The notes beneath the pieces were generated by a model. That model was not told the DNA's origin. It was given only the letters and a program-made list of their open reading frames with translations, and ran no database searches. From Rhodospirillales bacterium URHD0017 (GTDB taxonomy: Bacteria > Pseudomonadota > Alphaproteobacteria > Reyranellales > Reyranellaceae): a stretch of 64,000 nt of DNA. The stretch lies in assembly GCA_900110395.1 (NCBI GenBank), contig FODP01000001.1, positions 124,001 to 188,000 on the forward strand, written 5' to 3'. The stretch's first letter is position 1. Every line of letters starts with the position of its first letter. Shown one piece after another: positions 1-8,370 of the stretch. The position numbers and the translations under genes were made by a program.

Positions 1-392
1 AACGCATCGGCTATGTCGACGCCCTCAATCACCTGACCAGGAGCAATGCCGTCCTGGTGTTGGGCTCGACCGAGGCGCACTACACGCCTTCGAAGGTGTT
101 CCAGGCCATGCTGTCGCGGCGGCCGGTCTTCGCCATGTTGCACAAGGACAGCACGGCGGTGGATATGATCCGCTCGATGCACGCAGGCAGCGTCGTCACC
201 TTGACCGCGACGGTGCTGCCCGGCGCCGGCGAGGTGGCCGACGCGCTGCAATCGTTCATGGCTGATACGACCCACGACGCCGATGCGGTCGACCGCACGG
301 CGTTCGATGCCTACTCGGCCCGCGGCTCGACGCGCGCGCTCGCCGCCGCGCTCGATCTCGCCTGCGAGCGGGCGGGCGCGGGGCGGGGCTGA
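1..392 (+). CDS. Glycosyltransferase, C-terminal part (cut by window start)
   Basis: Open from base 3 to the TGA at 390-392, so the 5' part lies outside the window. The visible ~129 residues begin RIGYVDALNHL and contain GSTEAHYTPSKVFQAMLSR, the segment of GT-B glycosyltransferases where the donor-binding C-terminal domain meets the last helices ('PSKxFxxMxxxxPV'). It is followed one base later by another glycosyltransferase in the same direction, which fits an exopolysaccharide operon. The donor sugar cannot be told. The GT4/GT1-like assignment is from fold-level resemblance, so the exact family is uncertain. Confidence 0.7.
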   Translation, partial: RIGYVDALNHLTRSNAVLVLGSTEAHYTPSKVFQAMLSRRPVFAMLHKDSTAVDMIRSMHAGSVVTLTATVLPGAGEVADALQSFMADTTHDADAVDRTAFDAYSARGSTRALAAALDLACERAGAGRG

Positions 393-393
393 C

Positions 394-1539
394 ATGGCCA
401 AGCGCATCGGCTTCCTGATCAGCCATCCGATCCAGTACTACGCGCCGATCTTCCGCGAGCTCGCCAAGCGCTGCGATCTCACGGTGTTCTTCGCCCATCG
501 GCAGACCGCCGAGCAGCAGGCGCGCGCCGGCTTCGGCGTGGCCTTCGACTGGGACATCGACCTTCTGTCAGGTTACGACAGCCGCTTTCTCACCAATGTC
601 GCGCGGCAGCCGTCGACCGACCGCTTCGCCGGTTGCGACACGCCGGGCATCGCCGAGGAGATCGCGCGCGGCGGCTTCGACGCCTTCATCGTGCCGGGCT
701 GGGCGCTGCGCTCCTACTGGCAGGCCGTCCGGGCATGCCGGCGCCGCGGCGTGCCGGTGCTGGTGCGTGGCGATTCGCAGCTCGGCGGCCAGCGCAACAA
801 CGCAATCCGCATCGCCAAGGCGTTGGCGTTCTCGCAGCTGCTGCGCCGCTTCGACGGCTTCCTCTATGTCGGACAGAGGAACCGCGAGTATCTGCTGCAC
901 TACGGCGTCCCGGCCGAGCGCCTGTTCTTCTCGCCGCATTGCGTCGACAACGACGCCTTTGCCGCCGCCAGCAGCGGCATCCGCCGGCCGGAAGGCCGCC
1001 GTCGCGTGCTGTTCGTCGGCAAGCTGATCGGCCGCAAGCATCCCGCCGACCTGCTGCACGCTGTCGCACGGCTGCGCGACAAATCCCTACAAATTGCATT
1101 CGCCGGCGCGGGTGAGCTGGAATCCGAGCTACGCAAAATTGCAGCGGCGTCATCGGTTGATGCCGATTTCATGGGCTTCGTGAATCAAAGCGAACTGCCA
1201 GCGGTCTACGCTTCCGCCGACCTTCTGGTGTTGCCATCGGACGGCCAGGAGACGTGGGGATTGGTCGTCAACGAGGCGATGGCATGCGGGGTCCCTGCAG
1301 TTGTTTCCGATGTCGTCGGCTGCGGACCGGACCTCATCGAGGCCGGACGGACCGGTGAGATGTTTGCCTTCGGCGACACGGCGCCGCTTGCCGCCGCCAT
1401 CAGGAACGTCCTGTCGTTCGATCCCGAGCAGACGCGCCGCCACCTTGCCGCAAAGATGGCGGTCTACTCGCCCGCGCGGGCAGCGGGAGCCGTCGTCGAC
1501 GCGGCGACTACTCTTGCTGCCAACGGTCGGCTACAATGA
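394..1539 (+). CDS. Family 4 glycosyltransferase (GT-B)
   Basis: 381 residues from ATG 394, one base after the preceding stop. The N-terminus MAKRIGFLISHPIQYYAPIF is the first beta strand of a GT-B N-domain with the SHPIQYY signature of sugar transferases acting on lipid-linked acceptors. The C-domain has FVGKLIGRKHPADLL and the EX7E nucleotide-sugar motif in ETWGLVVNEAMACG, followed by VPAVVSDVVGCGPDLI. It probably adds one sugar to the growing exopolysaccharide repeat unit on the cytoplasmic face. A longer upstream in-frame start (283) would overlap the previous gene and is less likely. The sugar specificity is unknown. Confidence 0.85.
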   Translation: MAKRIGFLISHPIQYYAPIFRELAKRCDLTVFFAHRQTAEQQARAGFGVAFDWDIDLLSGYDSRFLTNVARQPSTDRFAGCDTPGIAEEIARGGFDAFIVPGWALRSYWQAVRACRRRGVPVLVRGDSQLGGQRNNAIRIAKALAFSQLLRRFDGFLYVGQRNREYLLHYGVPAERLFFSPHCVDNDAFAAASSGIRRPEGRRRVLFVGKLIGRKHPADLLHAVARLRDKSLQIAFAGAGELESELRKIAAASSVDADFMGFVNQSELPAVYASADLLVLPSDGQETWGLVVNEAMACGVPAVVSDVVGCGPDLIEAGRTGEMFAFGDTAPLAAAIRNVLSFDPEQTRRHLAAKMAVYSPARAAGAVVDAATTLAANGRLQ

Positions 1540-1585
1540 CCAGGCTTTCAGCCGGACACGCGATTCGACACGCCATCTCAGGACG

Positions 1586-3064
1586 ATGAATTACCGTCAA
1601 TTGCCCCTCGCGGTTCGGACGGCTCCGGTATCCGTGCTGGACCTCAACAGCCTGAAACGCGCGTTTTTCTACATCGCGATCGCGCTGATGTTCATCGCGC
1701 CGTTCTCGCCGGATCCGCTGGCGCTGGCCGTCGGTGCCGTGGTGCCGTGGGTGATCCTGCAGATCATCGCCCGGCCCGGCATGCCGGCCTCTGTCGCCTA
1801 TCTCTTCATCTGGCAATGGCTGCAGACCTTCACCCGTGTCCTGCAGTCCATGGTCGACAACGAATCGATGGCCGCCGGCCTCTACGGACCGAACGTGGCG
1901 CGTGCCTACTGGTACATGCTGGCCGGCCTGGTGGCGATGGCGCTGGCCATGCGCATGGTGCTGGGCAACCTCAAGCCACCGACCGCCCAGGATCGCCGGG
2001 CGCACTTCGAATGGCGACCGATCGATCTGTTCTCACTCTATGTCGGGATGCTGTTCCTGGCCGTCGGCTGCCGCTTCGCGGCCGCCTTCGTGCCGGCGCT
2101 CGACCAGCCACTCGATGCCGTATCGCGCCTGAAGATCGTCCTGCTCTTCATGTTGTTCACCACCGTGATGACGACGGGACGCAGCACCAATCTGCTGTGG
2201 GGCGCTGTCGTTCTCGAGACCGTGCTTGGCTTCACCGGGCTGCTCTCGGACTTCCGTGGCGTGTTCATCTACCTGGCGATGGCGGCTCTGGCATCGCGCG
2301 TGCCGCTCAAGGGAACGACCGTGGCGGCTGGCCTTGGCTGCGCGGGATTCCTGATTTTCCTGGCGCTGTTCTGGACGTCGGTGAAGGCGGAATACCGCGA
2401 GTTCGCCACCGGCTCGTCGGATTCCCAGAACGTCAAGGTCGCTCTCGATGCGCGCTTCGGCTACCTCGGCAATCGCCTGGTCTCGCCCGACGCGATCGAC
2501 TGGACCCTTGCCTCGTACGCGCTGCTGGCGCGGCTTGCCTATACCGATATTTTCGGCTCGGTGATCGGCGTGCAGGAGACGGCGCCCGAGCAGGTCTTCG
2601 TGCGGCAGTGGCAGGACGCCGTCGAGCACGTGCTCAAGCCGCGCTTCCTCTTCCCCGGCAAGGCGGCGCTGTCGGATACCGAAGTCTATGTCCGGCTGGC
2701 GCGCGGCGATTCTTCGGAGCAGATGAGGCTCGGCACGTCGATCAGCGTCGGCTACATGGCGGAGAATTTCGTCGATTTCGGCTTCCCCGGCATGCTTGGC
2801 GGCCTGTTCGTGATCGGCCTGATATACGGCCTGGTCATCCGCTACTTCATGTCGCTCAAGGTGCCCTGGATCCTGCGCGAGGGCGTCGTCCTTGGGTTTG
2901 TAATGGGCGTGTCGCACAACGGCGTGGAGATGTCGCTGCCCAAGATCTTCGGCGCCACCGTGATGTTCGCCCTCGTCTACGTGCTGCTGGCACGGTTCGT
3001 CTTCCCGCAGGCCCTGACCTGGCTGAAGGGTCGCGCGGCCATTGGCCATCCGCAGCTTTCGTGA
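1586..3064 (+). CDS. Polytopic membrane protein, O-antigen/EPS polymerase-like
   Basis: 492 residues from ATG 1586 (MNYRQLPLAVR); the frame is open further upstream but only ATG 1586 sits outside the preceding gene. It has about ten hydrophobic segments, for example AFFYIAIALMFIAPF, VAYLFIWQWLQ, MLAGLVAMALAMRMV, VFIYLAMAALA and FLIFLALFWTSV, with a long hydrophilic loop in the second half. Between glycosyltransferase genes this architecture suggests a Wzy-type polymerase or a related EPS membrane component. No catalytic motif defines Wzy, so the role is inferred from topology and context. Confidence 0.65.
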   Translation: MNYRQLPLAVRTAPVSVLDLNSLKRAFFYIAIALMFIAPFSPDPLALAVGAVVPWVILQIIARPGMPASVAYLFIWQWLQTFTRVLQSMVDNESMAAGLYGPNVARAYWYMLAGLVAMALAMRMVLGNLKPPTAQDRRAHFEWRPIDLFSLYVGMLFLAVGCRFAAAFVPALDQPLDAVSRLKIVLLFMLFTTVMTTGRSTNLLWGAVVLETVLGFTGLLSDFRGVFIYLAMAALASRVPLKGTTVAAGLGCAGFLIFLALFWTSVKAEYREFATGSSDSQNVKVALDARFGYLGNRLVSPDAIDWTLASYALLARLAYTDIFGSVIGVQETAPEQVFVRQWQDAVEHVLKPRFLFPGKAALSDTEVYVRLARGDSSEQMRLGTSISVGYMAENFVDFGFPGMLGGLFVIGLIYGLVIRYFMSLKVPWILREGVVLGFVMGVSHNGVEMSLPKIFGATVMFALVYVLLARFVFPQALTWLKGRAAIGHPQLS

Positions 3065-3100
3065 TGGCGACAGTCCGGTAAAGGCGGCAGCATTTCGCCG

Positions 3101-4087
3101 ATGAGCCCGGATCGCCCGTTGAACCTGTTCTATGAGGAACCCGACCCCGACCGCTGGATGCCCTTCGATCGCCATCCGCGGCGGCTGATCAGGCAGCTGG
3201 TGCGCGGACCGGATCAGCCGGGCGGGGCGATGCGGGTCTTCCTCAATCTGCGGGCCGGCCTTGATCGGCTGGGCGCGGCGTATCGCGTCAACGACTATCG
3301 GCACATCGGGAGAAATCCATCCGAGCTCGCCTGCGTCATCGGCAAGCCGCAGGTGCTGGCCAAGATCCCGATGGAGACGCCGATCCTGTTCGGCACCTCG
3401 ATCTACAGCCATCCCAACGACGATCCCGACCTGCCCAAGCGCCGGCCGATCCGCCAGGTCCTGGTGCCGAGCGACTGGGTGAGGGACATGTTCGCCGAGG
3501 TCTGGCCGGGCAGAGTGTCGGTATGGCCGGTCGGCATCGACACCGAGCGCTGGCATCCGGATCCGGCCGTGCCGCGGACCGTCGACGTGTTGATCTACGA
3601 CAAGATCTTCTGGCAGCGCGAACATCATGAGCGCACGCTGCTCGAGCCGTTGCTGGCCGAGCTGCAGCGGCGCCGGCTCAGCGTCAAGGTCCTGCGCTAC
3701 GGCGACTATCGCGAGGAGGATCTGTTCGACCTGAGCCGTCGGGTCCGCTCGATGGTCTATCTCAGCCGGCACGAAACCCAGGGCATCGCCGCCCAACAGA
3801 TGATGGCGTCGGGCGTGCCGCTCTTCGTGTGGGACGCCGGCGGGCAATGGCAGGATCCGAAATATACGCCGCACCAGGTGCAGTTCGAACCGGTCTCGTC
3901 GATGCCGTACTGGGACGAGCGCTGCGGCGTGAAGTTCTCAGATGCGAGCGGTCTTGCCGCCGCCTTCGAGACCTTCTGGCAAGGCGTGGAAGCCGGCCGG
4001 TTCGCGCCTCGTGAGATGATCCTGCAGAGGCTGGGCCTGGAGGACCGCGCCCGGGCCTACCTCAAGCTCGCCGCCAAATACGCGTAG
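3101..4087 (+). CDS. Glycosyltransferase, GT-B type
   Basis: 328 residues starting MSPDRPLNLFYEEPDPDRW. The GT-B pattern is visible as LVPSDWVRDMFAEVWPGRV, the hinge VWPVGIDTERWHP, and the C-terminal donor site SRHETQGIAAQQMMASGVPL, where the second Glu of EX7E is replaced by Gln. It has a short N-domain for the class. The stop is 44 bases from the convergent acetyltransferase gene. It probably acts in assembly of the same polysaccharide as its neighbours. The Gln replacement is unusual but seen in some GT4-like enzymes; activity cannot be judged. Confidence 0.75.
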   Translation: MSPDRPLNLFYEEPDPDRWMPFDRHPRRLIRQLVRGPDQPGGAMRVFLNLRAGLDRLGAAYRVNDYRHIGRNPSELACVIGKPQVLAKIPMETPILFGTSIYSHPNDDPDLPKRRPIRQVLVPSDWVRDMFAEVWPGRVSVWPVGIDTERWHPDPAVPRTVDVLIYDKIFWQREHHERTLLEPLLAELQRRRLSVKVLRYGDYREEDLFDLSRRVRSMVYLSRHETQGIAAQQMMASGVPLFVWDAGGQWQDPKYTPHQVQFEPVSSMPYWDERCGVKFSDASGLAAAFETFWQGVEAGRFAPREMILQRLGLEDRARAYLKLAAKYA

Positions 4088-4131
4088 CGACCGACCTCCT
4101 GAACGCAACTTCGCCGCTCAGCTGTCGCTTC

Positions 4132-5271
4132 CTAACGGCTTCCCAGCAGTCGGTCTCGCACTTTGGCGGCGCCACCTTTGGCAAGCTGGAGGGCGGCCCT
4201 GGGAAAACCAAGATCGATGGCGTATTGACGCGTGACCGCGCCGAGATTGTAGAGAAAGGCCGGGCCGCTCGCGTTCCTATGAATGACCAGTCGAAAACTG
4301 ATGTCCAGATCGTCCGTGAACCACAGCTTGTAGGTCTCCATTCCGCGCATGAAGTCAAAATTCTGAAGCGTCTTCTGATAATGCTGGATCATCACGTACA
4401 GCAACACGGCGCCAACTCGCTCATTGCGGAATTCGCGATCCATCACCGTCATGTAATGATAGAGCTTGGAGCGATCGACGAAACCAAAGTGCATTGCCAC
4501 CGGGCGACCCTGGAACTCGGCAACAGAGAACTCCAGTTTCTCCTTCAACCCGGGCCTTGATTTAAGATCGTCGTAGAACGCCATTCCGACTGCTTCGTGA
4601 AAGGGACTCAAGGGCCATGTCTTCCGATGCAGTTCGCAGAAGGTCGGCCAGTATTTGGCAAAATCCGCGGAGCCAATCTGTACCTGAAGCCCACGTCGCT
4701 CAAGATCTTTGAGTTTCCGCCGAAGGCGACGAACCTTCTCGACGTCCTCCGCCGTTGTCGGTGAGCTCAGTCTTCTCACGGCGGTCGCAGTCGTTATCCG
4801 GACGCGGACGTTCCAGCCGGGATAGCCTTGAGCAAGCGTTGCAAGATGAGCCGTCGTCGAATCACGCGAGCTGAATTGCGCAATATCGATGACGTCCCAA
4901 CGCGCGGCGCTGTCCCGCAAATAATCAAGCACCGCCTCGACGACCCGGCCGCGATGTGTTCCGGCGCGGGTCAGGAAGTTTCGGTAATCTCCGATGTTCA
5001 CCACGATTGTCTCGAGAACCCTTATGCGGACTCCGAGGCGTCGCATGCTTCTGATGCACAGCGGCGCGATGCTTACGACCTTCTTCGACTGATCTCGGAC
5101 AACGAGGATGAACAGCTCATCGGCGGTTCTATAGTGCTTGAAATAACAGAAATTCCACTCCCAAAAGTGAAAGATCTCAGGGAACGCCATGCTCTCGACC
5201 AGCTCATTCCAGTCTGGTTGCAACGCTTCAAAATCCGGCAGGTGCTGCACGAGTTCGACCGTCAACGACAT
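4132..5271 (-). CDS. BioF2/CelD-type GNAT acetyltransferase (paralog 2)
   Basis: 379 residues. ATG 5271 was chosen because an AGGAG lies about 8 bases upstream and because it aligns with the N-terminus of the next gene. The protein is of the 'Acetyltransf_6' (CelD/BioF2-like, FemAB-related) type: an N-terminal GNAT-like half with FHFWEWNFCYFKHYR, a basic helical middle, and a C-terminal GNAT half with FSVAEFQGRPVAMHFGFVD and NERVGAVLLYVMIQHY. Such proteins acylate sugars or transfer amino acids and are common in exopolysaccharide loci. It is clearly a tandem duplicate of the upstream gene (22-base gap), and is last in a - strand operon starting at 9434. Confidence 0.8.
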   Translation of the reverse strand: MSLTVELVQHLPDFEALQPDWNELVESMAFPEIFHFWEWNFCYFKHYRTADELFILVVRDQSKKVVSIAPLCIRSMRRLGVRIRVLETIVVNIGDYRNFLTRAGTHRGRVVEAVLDYLRDSAARWDVIDIAQFSSRDSTTAHLATLAQGYPGWNVRVRITTATAVRRLSSPTTAEDVEKVRRLRRKLKDLERRGLQVQIGSADFAKYWPTFCELHRKTWPLSPFHEAVGMAFYDDLKSRPGLKEKLEFSVAEFQGRPVAMHFGFVDRSKLYHYMTVMDREFRNERVGAVLLYVMIQHYQKTLQNFDFMRGMETYKLWFTDDLDISFRLVIHRNASGPAFLYNLGAVTRQYAIDLGFPRAALQLAKGGAAKVRDRLLGSR

Positions 5272-5293
5272 AGCATCGCGCTCCTGTGGCACG

Positions 5294-6418
5294 TCATTCT
5301 GCAACCTTCGAAATGATGCGCCGCGCCGCTTGGGCAATCGCCTTGGGCAGACCGAGATCAACGGCGAAGCGACGGATCGATTCGCGCAGGTTGTAAACGA
5401 ACGCCGCGACGCTTGCAGTCCGGTAGGCGACGACGCGGATGTTCATATCGAGCCTGTCGGTGTACCAGACCTTGTAGTCCTCCATGCCTCGCAGGAAGTC
5501 GAACGCTTCGTGACTCTTGGTGTAATGATCGACCAGCGCACTCAGCAGCACGGCGCCGACGCGCTCCTCCCGGAACGAGCGGTCCATGGCCGGCATATAG
5601 AAGTAGACCTTGCGGACGTCGACGAAACCGAAATGCATGGCCACCGGCTGGCCCTGGAACTCGATGAAGGAGAACTCGATCTTGTCGCGCATTCCGTCGG
5701 CGCGCGTCAGGGCTTCGAAGAAGCTGCGGCCGTGCGCCGTGTTGAGGGGGCTGGTGCGCCAGGCATGGCGGTGCAGCGACGTAAAGGCCGGCCAGAACTG
5801 GCTGATGTCGCGGCAGGCGACGTGGAGCGTGTAGCCGCGCCGCTGAAGCTTCTTGGCGCGATTGCGGACTTGCCGGAGCTGGCGCGTGTTCTCGACGACC
5901 CGGCCCGCCTGGAGCTGGCGCACGGCGACTGGCGTCAGGGGTTGCACACGGACGGACCAGTCGATGTGGCTCTGCGCAACCTTGACGACATGGAATGTCG
6001 TGGGATCGCGGGAGCAGAGCTGGGAGATGTCGATGACGTCCCACAGGTCGCTTTTCTCGTGCAGATATCGGAGGGCCGCGGCGACGACCTGGCCTCGGTG
6101 ATAGGCCGGATGCACCAGGATGTTTTGATAGTCACCGATTTCGGCCACGATGGTGTCAACCACCCGGACCAGGCAGCCCAACCGACGAACGTCGCGCACG
6201 CACAGTGGGGCGATGCCAGCGATCCTGCCCGAGGAGTGCCGGATGATGACGATCAGGAGCCGGTCTTTGTCGCGATAGTGCCGAAAATACAGAAAGTTCC
6301 ATTCCCAGAGATAGAAGATCTCGGGATATTCCATGCTGCCGACCAACTCGTTCCACGGACCCTTGAGCGTTTCGAAGGCATCAACCGTAGTGACGAGCTC
6401 TGCCGAATACGAGGCCAT
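5294..6418 (-). CDS. BioF2/CelD-type GNAT acetyltransferase (paralog 1)
   Basis: 374 residues from ATG 6418, only three bases after the methyltransferase stop. It shares the full layout of the next gene: YLWEWNFLYFRHYRDKDRL near the N-terminus, IGDYQNILVHPAYHRGQV, and the C-terminal FIEFQGQPVAMHFGFVD and EERVGAVLLSALVDHY. Predicted role: O- or N-acylation of a sugar in the exopolysaccharide repeat, in the cytoplasm. The two copies differ throughout, so they probably modify different positions. The identity of the acyl group is not readable from sequence. Confidence 0.8.
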   Translation of the reverse strand: MASYSAELVTTVDAFETLKGPWNELVGSMEYPEIFYLWEWNFLYFRHYRDKDRLLIVIIRHSSGRIAGIAPLCVRDVRRLGCLVRVVDTIVAEIGDYQNILVHPAYHRGQVVAAALRYLHEKSDLWDVIDISQLCSRDPTTFHVVKVAQSHIDWSVRVQPLTPVAVRQLQAGRVVENTRQLRQVRNRAKKLQRRGYTLHVACRDISQFWPAFTSLHRHAWRTSPLNTAHGRSFFEALTRADGMRDKIEFSFIEFQGQPVAMHFGFVDVRKVYFYMPAMDRSFREERVGAVLLSALVDHYTKSHEAFDFLRGMEDYKVWYTDRLDMNIRVVAYRTASVAAFVYNLRESIRRFAVDLGLPKAIAQAARRIISKVAE

Positions 6419-6421
6419 GGA

Positions 6422-7225
6422 CTAACGCGACCGGCCGGGCTTACGGCAACGGTAATAGACCCACGGGCTCGCGAACGTGGCGACCACCGGATCGCTGCCT
6501 TGGTTGTAGTCCGCGTCGTCATTTTGAGCACAGCGGATGTCCTGCATGTCCAGCCGCTCGAGCATCGCGACCTGCAGATCCGGCCTGATGTAGCAGATGC
6601 CCGACGATTTGAAGGAATGCGATCCGTCGTTGACGATGCCGACACTGAGCGGCAGGCGGAAGCGCAGCGTCGGATTGTGAAAGTTGAACAGAAGCGCCCA
6701 CTTCAACGACCGCGCGGTCTCGCGGAGACTGCGGTGGAGCCGGAAGCGAAAGCGATCGACGATGGTGCCGAGGAAGTTCGAGTTGTGGCTGGAGAAGACC
6801 ATGATGCCGCCCGGGCGCAACACGCGTTTCATCTCGGCGAGCGCGCGCTCGCGGTCGGGCAGCTCGAGATGATCGATCCCGTTGTAGCTGAACAGCACGA
6901 AGTCGTAGGAGTCGTCGCCCGCGAAATCGAGGTCCGAGGCATCGCCGACGACGAACCGATACGCCGGCAGGTCGTGCCGGCAGCGCTCGACCATCGTCCT
7001 TGCATAGTCGAGGCCCAGGTAGGACTTGGCTTGCGGCGCGAAGTGCCGCGCCGTGCGCCCGGCGCCGACACCGAGATCGAGCATTTCCATTTGCCCCAGT
7101 TCGGGGCGGAGATCATCGAGAAGAGTCTGTTCCGGAGGCTGCAGCTGCCGATTGCGAGCGTAGCTCGACACGATTCCGAGATCCTCGTATGTCCCGCGAT
7201 CGCGATCACCCCGTTGCCGTTTCAT
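6422..7225 (-). CDS. Class I SAM-dependent methyltransferase
   Basis: 267 residues from ATG 7225, preceded by GGGAGGT about 12 bases upstream. SAM-binding motif I is MLDLGVGAGRTARHF, followed by YLGLDYARTMVERCR, VVGDASDLDF, and YDFVLFSYNGIDHLE. The typical post-motif region VLRPGGIMVFSSHNSN follows. An alternative ATG at 7318 overlaps the PIG-L stop as ATGA and would add 31 residues of poor similarity to a methyltransferase; I prefer 7225. It probably methylates a sugar or glycolipid in the EPS pathway. Confidence 0.8.
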   Translation of the reverse strand: MKRQRGDRDRGTYEDLGIVSSYARNRQLQPPEQTLLDDLRPELGQMEMLDLGVGAGRTARHFAPQAKSYLGLDYARTMVERCRHDLPAYRFVVGDASDLDFAGDDSYDFVLFSYNGIDHLELPDRERALAEMKRVLRPGGIMVFSSHNSNFLGTIVDRFRFRLHRSLRETARSLKWALLFNFHNPTLRFRLPLSVGIVNDGSHSFKSSGICYIRPDLQVAMLERLDMQDIRCAQNDDADYNQGSDPVVATFASPWVYYRCRKPGRSR

Positions 7226-7314
7226 GCCACAGCATCCACCTCCCGGCACACTCAATAGCAAATGGTGAAGGGCGTCACCAGCCGACGAGCCGCCGCCCGG
7301 GGCAGCCGATGCAA

Positions 7315-8370
7315 TCATGGGTCGCGGGTCCATTCCTCTCGCCAGTCGGTCAAACTGCACTCCCGTCCGACGGTGCCGAGCTGGACCGGCAGAAGGCGAT
7401 CGACCAGTCGAGTGGGAAGCAGGCGGCGCATCGCCAGCACGAAGCGCAGGTAGGACCAACGAAAGTCGAACGGTACGCTTCGTTTGGCGTTGCGGTCGAA
7501 CGAGACCAGGCGGTCGGGATAGGATCGCGTCACGACCAGCGACGGTGCGTTCTGGCTTTCGAATGCCGCGAGCATGCGGCGCTTGCGCTCCAGATCGTCC
7601 GGGTCGAGCCGGTACTTGGCGACAGGCCGGCAGTCGATGCCGTCCGGCGGGCCGTAGTAGGACACCAGGCCGAACAGCCAGCGCGAGCAAAGCGCGATCA
7701 CCCGGTGCGGCGTGTACCAGAGCGAGGCGTAGGGGCTGTATTCGGGAGCCTCGAAGACCTCGAAGCGGTCGTCGTCGGTCAGGATCGTGCCGAGCAGCGC
7801 GGCGAGCATGTCGTGGTGCACGTGACCGCCTTCGAACATCGGCACGACGACGACGGTTGGCCCGAATTCGTCGATGATCGAGCGCAGCTTGCCGGACGCG
7901 GCGCGCAGCTTCTGCGGGTCGCGTTGCCTGAGCGGCGGCAGCAGATCGACATGACGCACGTCGTCGCCGATGACGCCGGCGACGCGCCAGGCCTCGCGCG
8001 CCTCGCCGGCGCGGCGCTCGGCCATCCCCGGCGCTTCGTCCGGCGCCAGATAAACGATGCGGGTCGTGCCGCCGATCCGGCTGTTGTGCGCGCCCACGCC
8101 GCCGGCCGAGATGACGCAATCGTCCTCATGCGGGGCGAGGATGAGCAGTCGCGCCGGCCCCTGCCAATCCTGCCATCGCTCGAGCACCGCAAGGCGCAGG
8201 AGCGCCAGGATGCTCATTGCCGCGAGCGTCGTGTAGAACAGCGCCAAGGCAAACGCTGCCAGGGCGATCACGCCGGAGCCGAGGATCACGAAGGCGACCG
8301 AGAAGAAACAAGCGGCGGCTGCCAGCAAGCCGACCGGGATCGCGGGCTTGAAGTAGACCTTGAGCTTCAC
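7315..8370 (-). CDS. PIG-L/LmbE-family deacetylase with N-terminal membrane helices
   Basis: 351 residues from GTG 8370, which overlaps the stop of the upstream GT2 gene (GTGA), indicating coupled translation. Two hydrophobic helices (PVGLLAAAACFFSVAFVIL, VIALAAFALALFYTTL) precede the LmbE-like domain. The zinc motif usually written PHPDDE is here APHEDDCVISAGG, and the distal His pair is GGHVHHD. The family removes acetyl groups from GlcNAc-type substrates; here a role on the EPS repeat or its lipid carrier is likely. The Glu-to-Cys change just after DD is unusual, so activity should not be assumed. Confidence 0.75.
   Translation of the reverse strand: MKLKVYFKPAIPVGLLAAAACFFSVAFVILGSGVIALAAFALALFYTTLAAMSILALLRLAVLERWQDWQGPARLLILAPHEDDCVISAGGVGAHNSRIGGTTRIVYLAPDEAPGMAERRAGEAREAWRVAGVIGDDVRHVDLLPPLRQRDPQKLRAASGKLRSIIDEFGPTVVVVPMFEGGHVHHDMLAALLGTILTDDDRFEVFEAPEYSPYASLWYTPHRVIALCSRWLFGLVSYYGPPDGIDCRPVAKYRLDPDDLERKRRMLAAFESQNAPSLVVTRSYPDRLVSFDRNAKRSVPFDFRWSYLRFVLAMRRLLPTRLVDRLLPVQLGTVGRECSLTDWREEWTRDP

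Noticed and set aside
2033..3874. 613-codon - strand open frame
   Set aside because: Antisense to the membrane protein and GT at 1586 and 3101; His/Arg-rich composition typical of GC-phase shadows.
5189..7258. 689-codon + strand open frame
   Set aside because: Lies opposite two acetyltransferases and the methyltransferase that have clear motifs; composition dominated by V/D/R/H.
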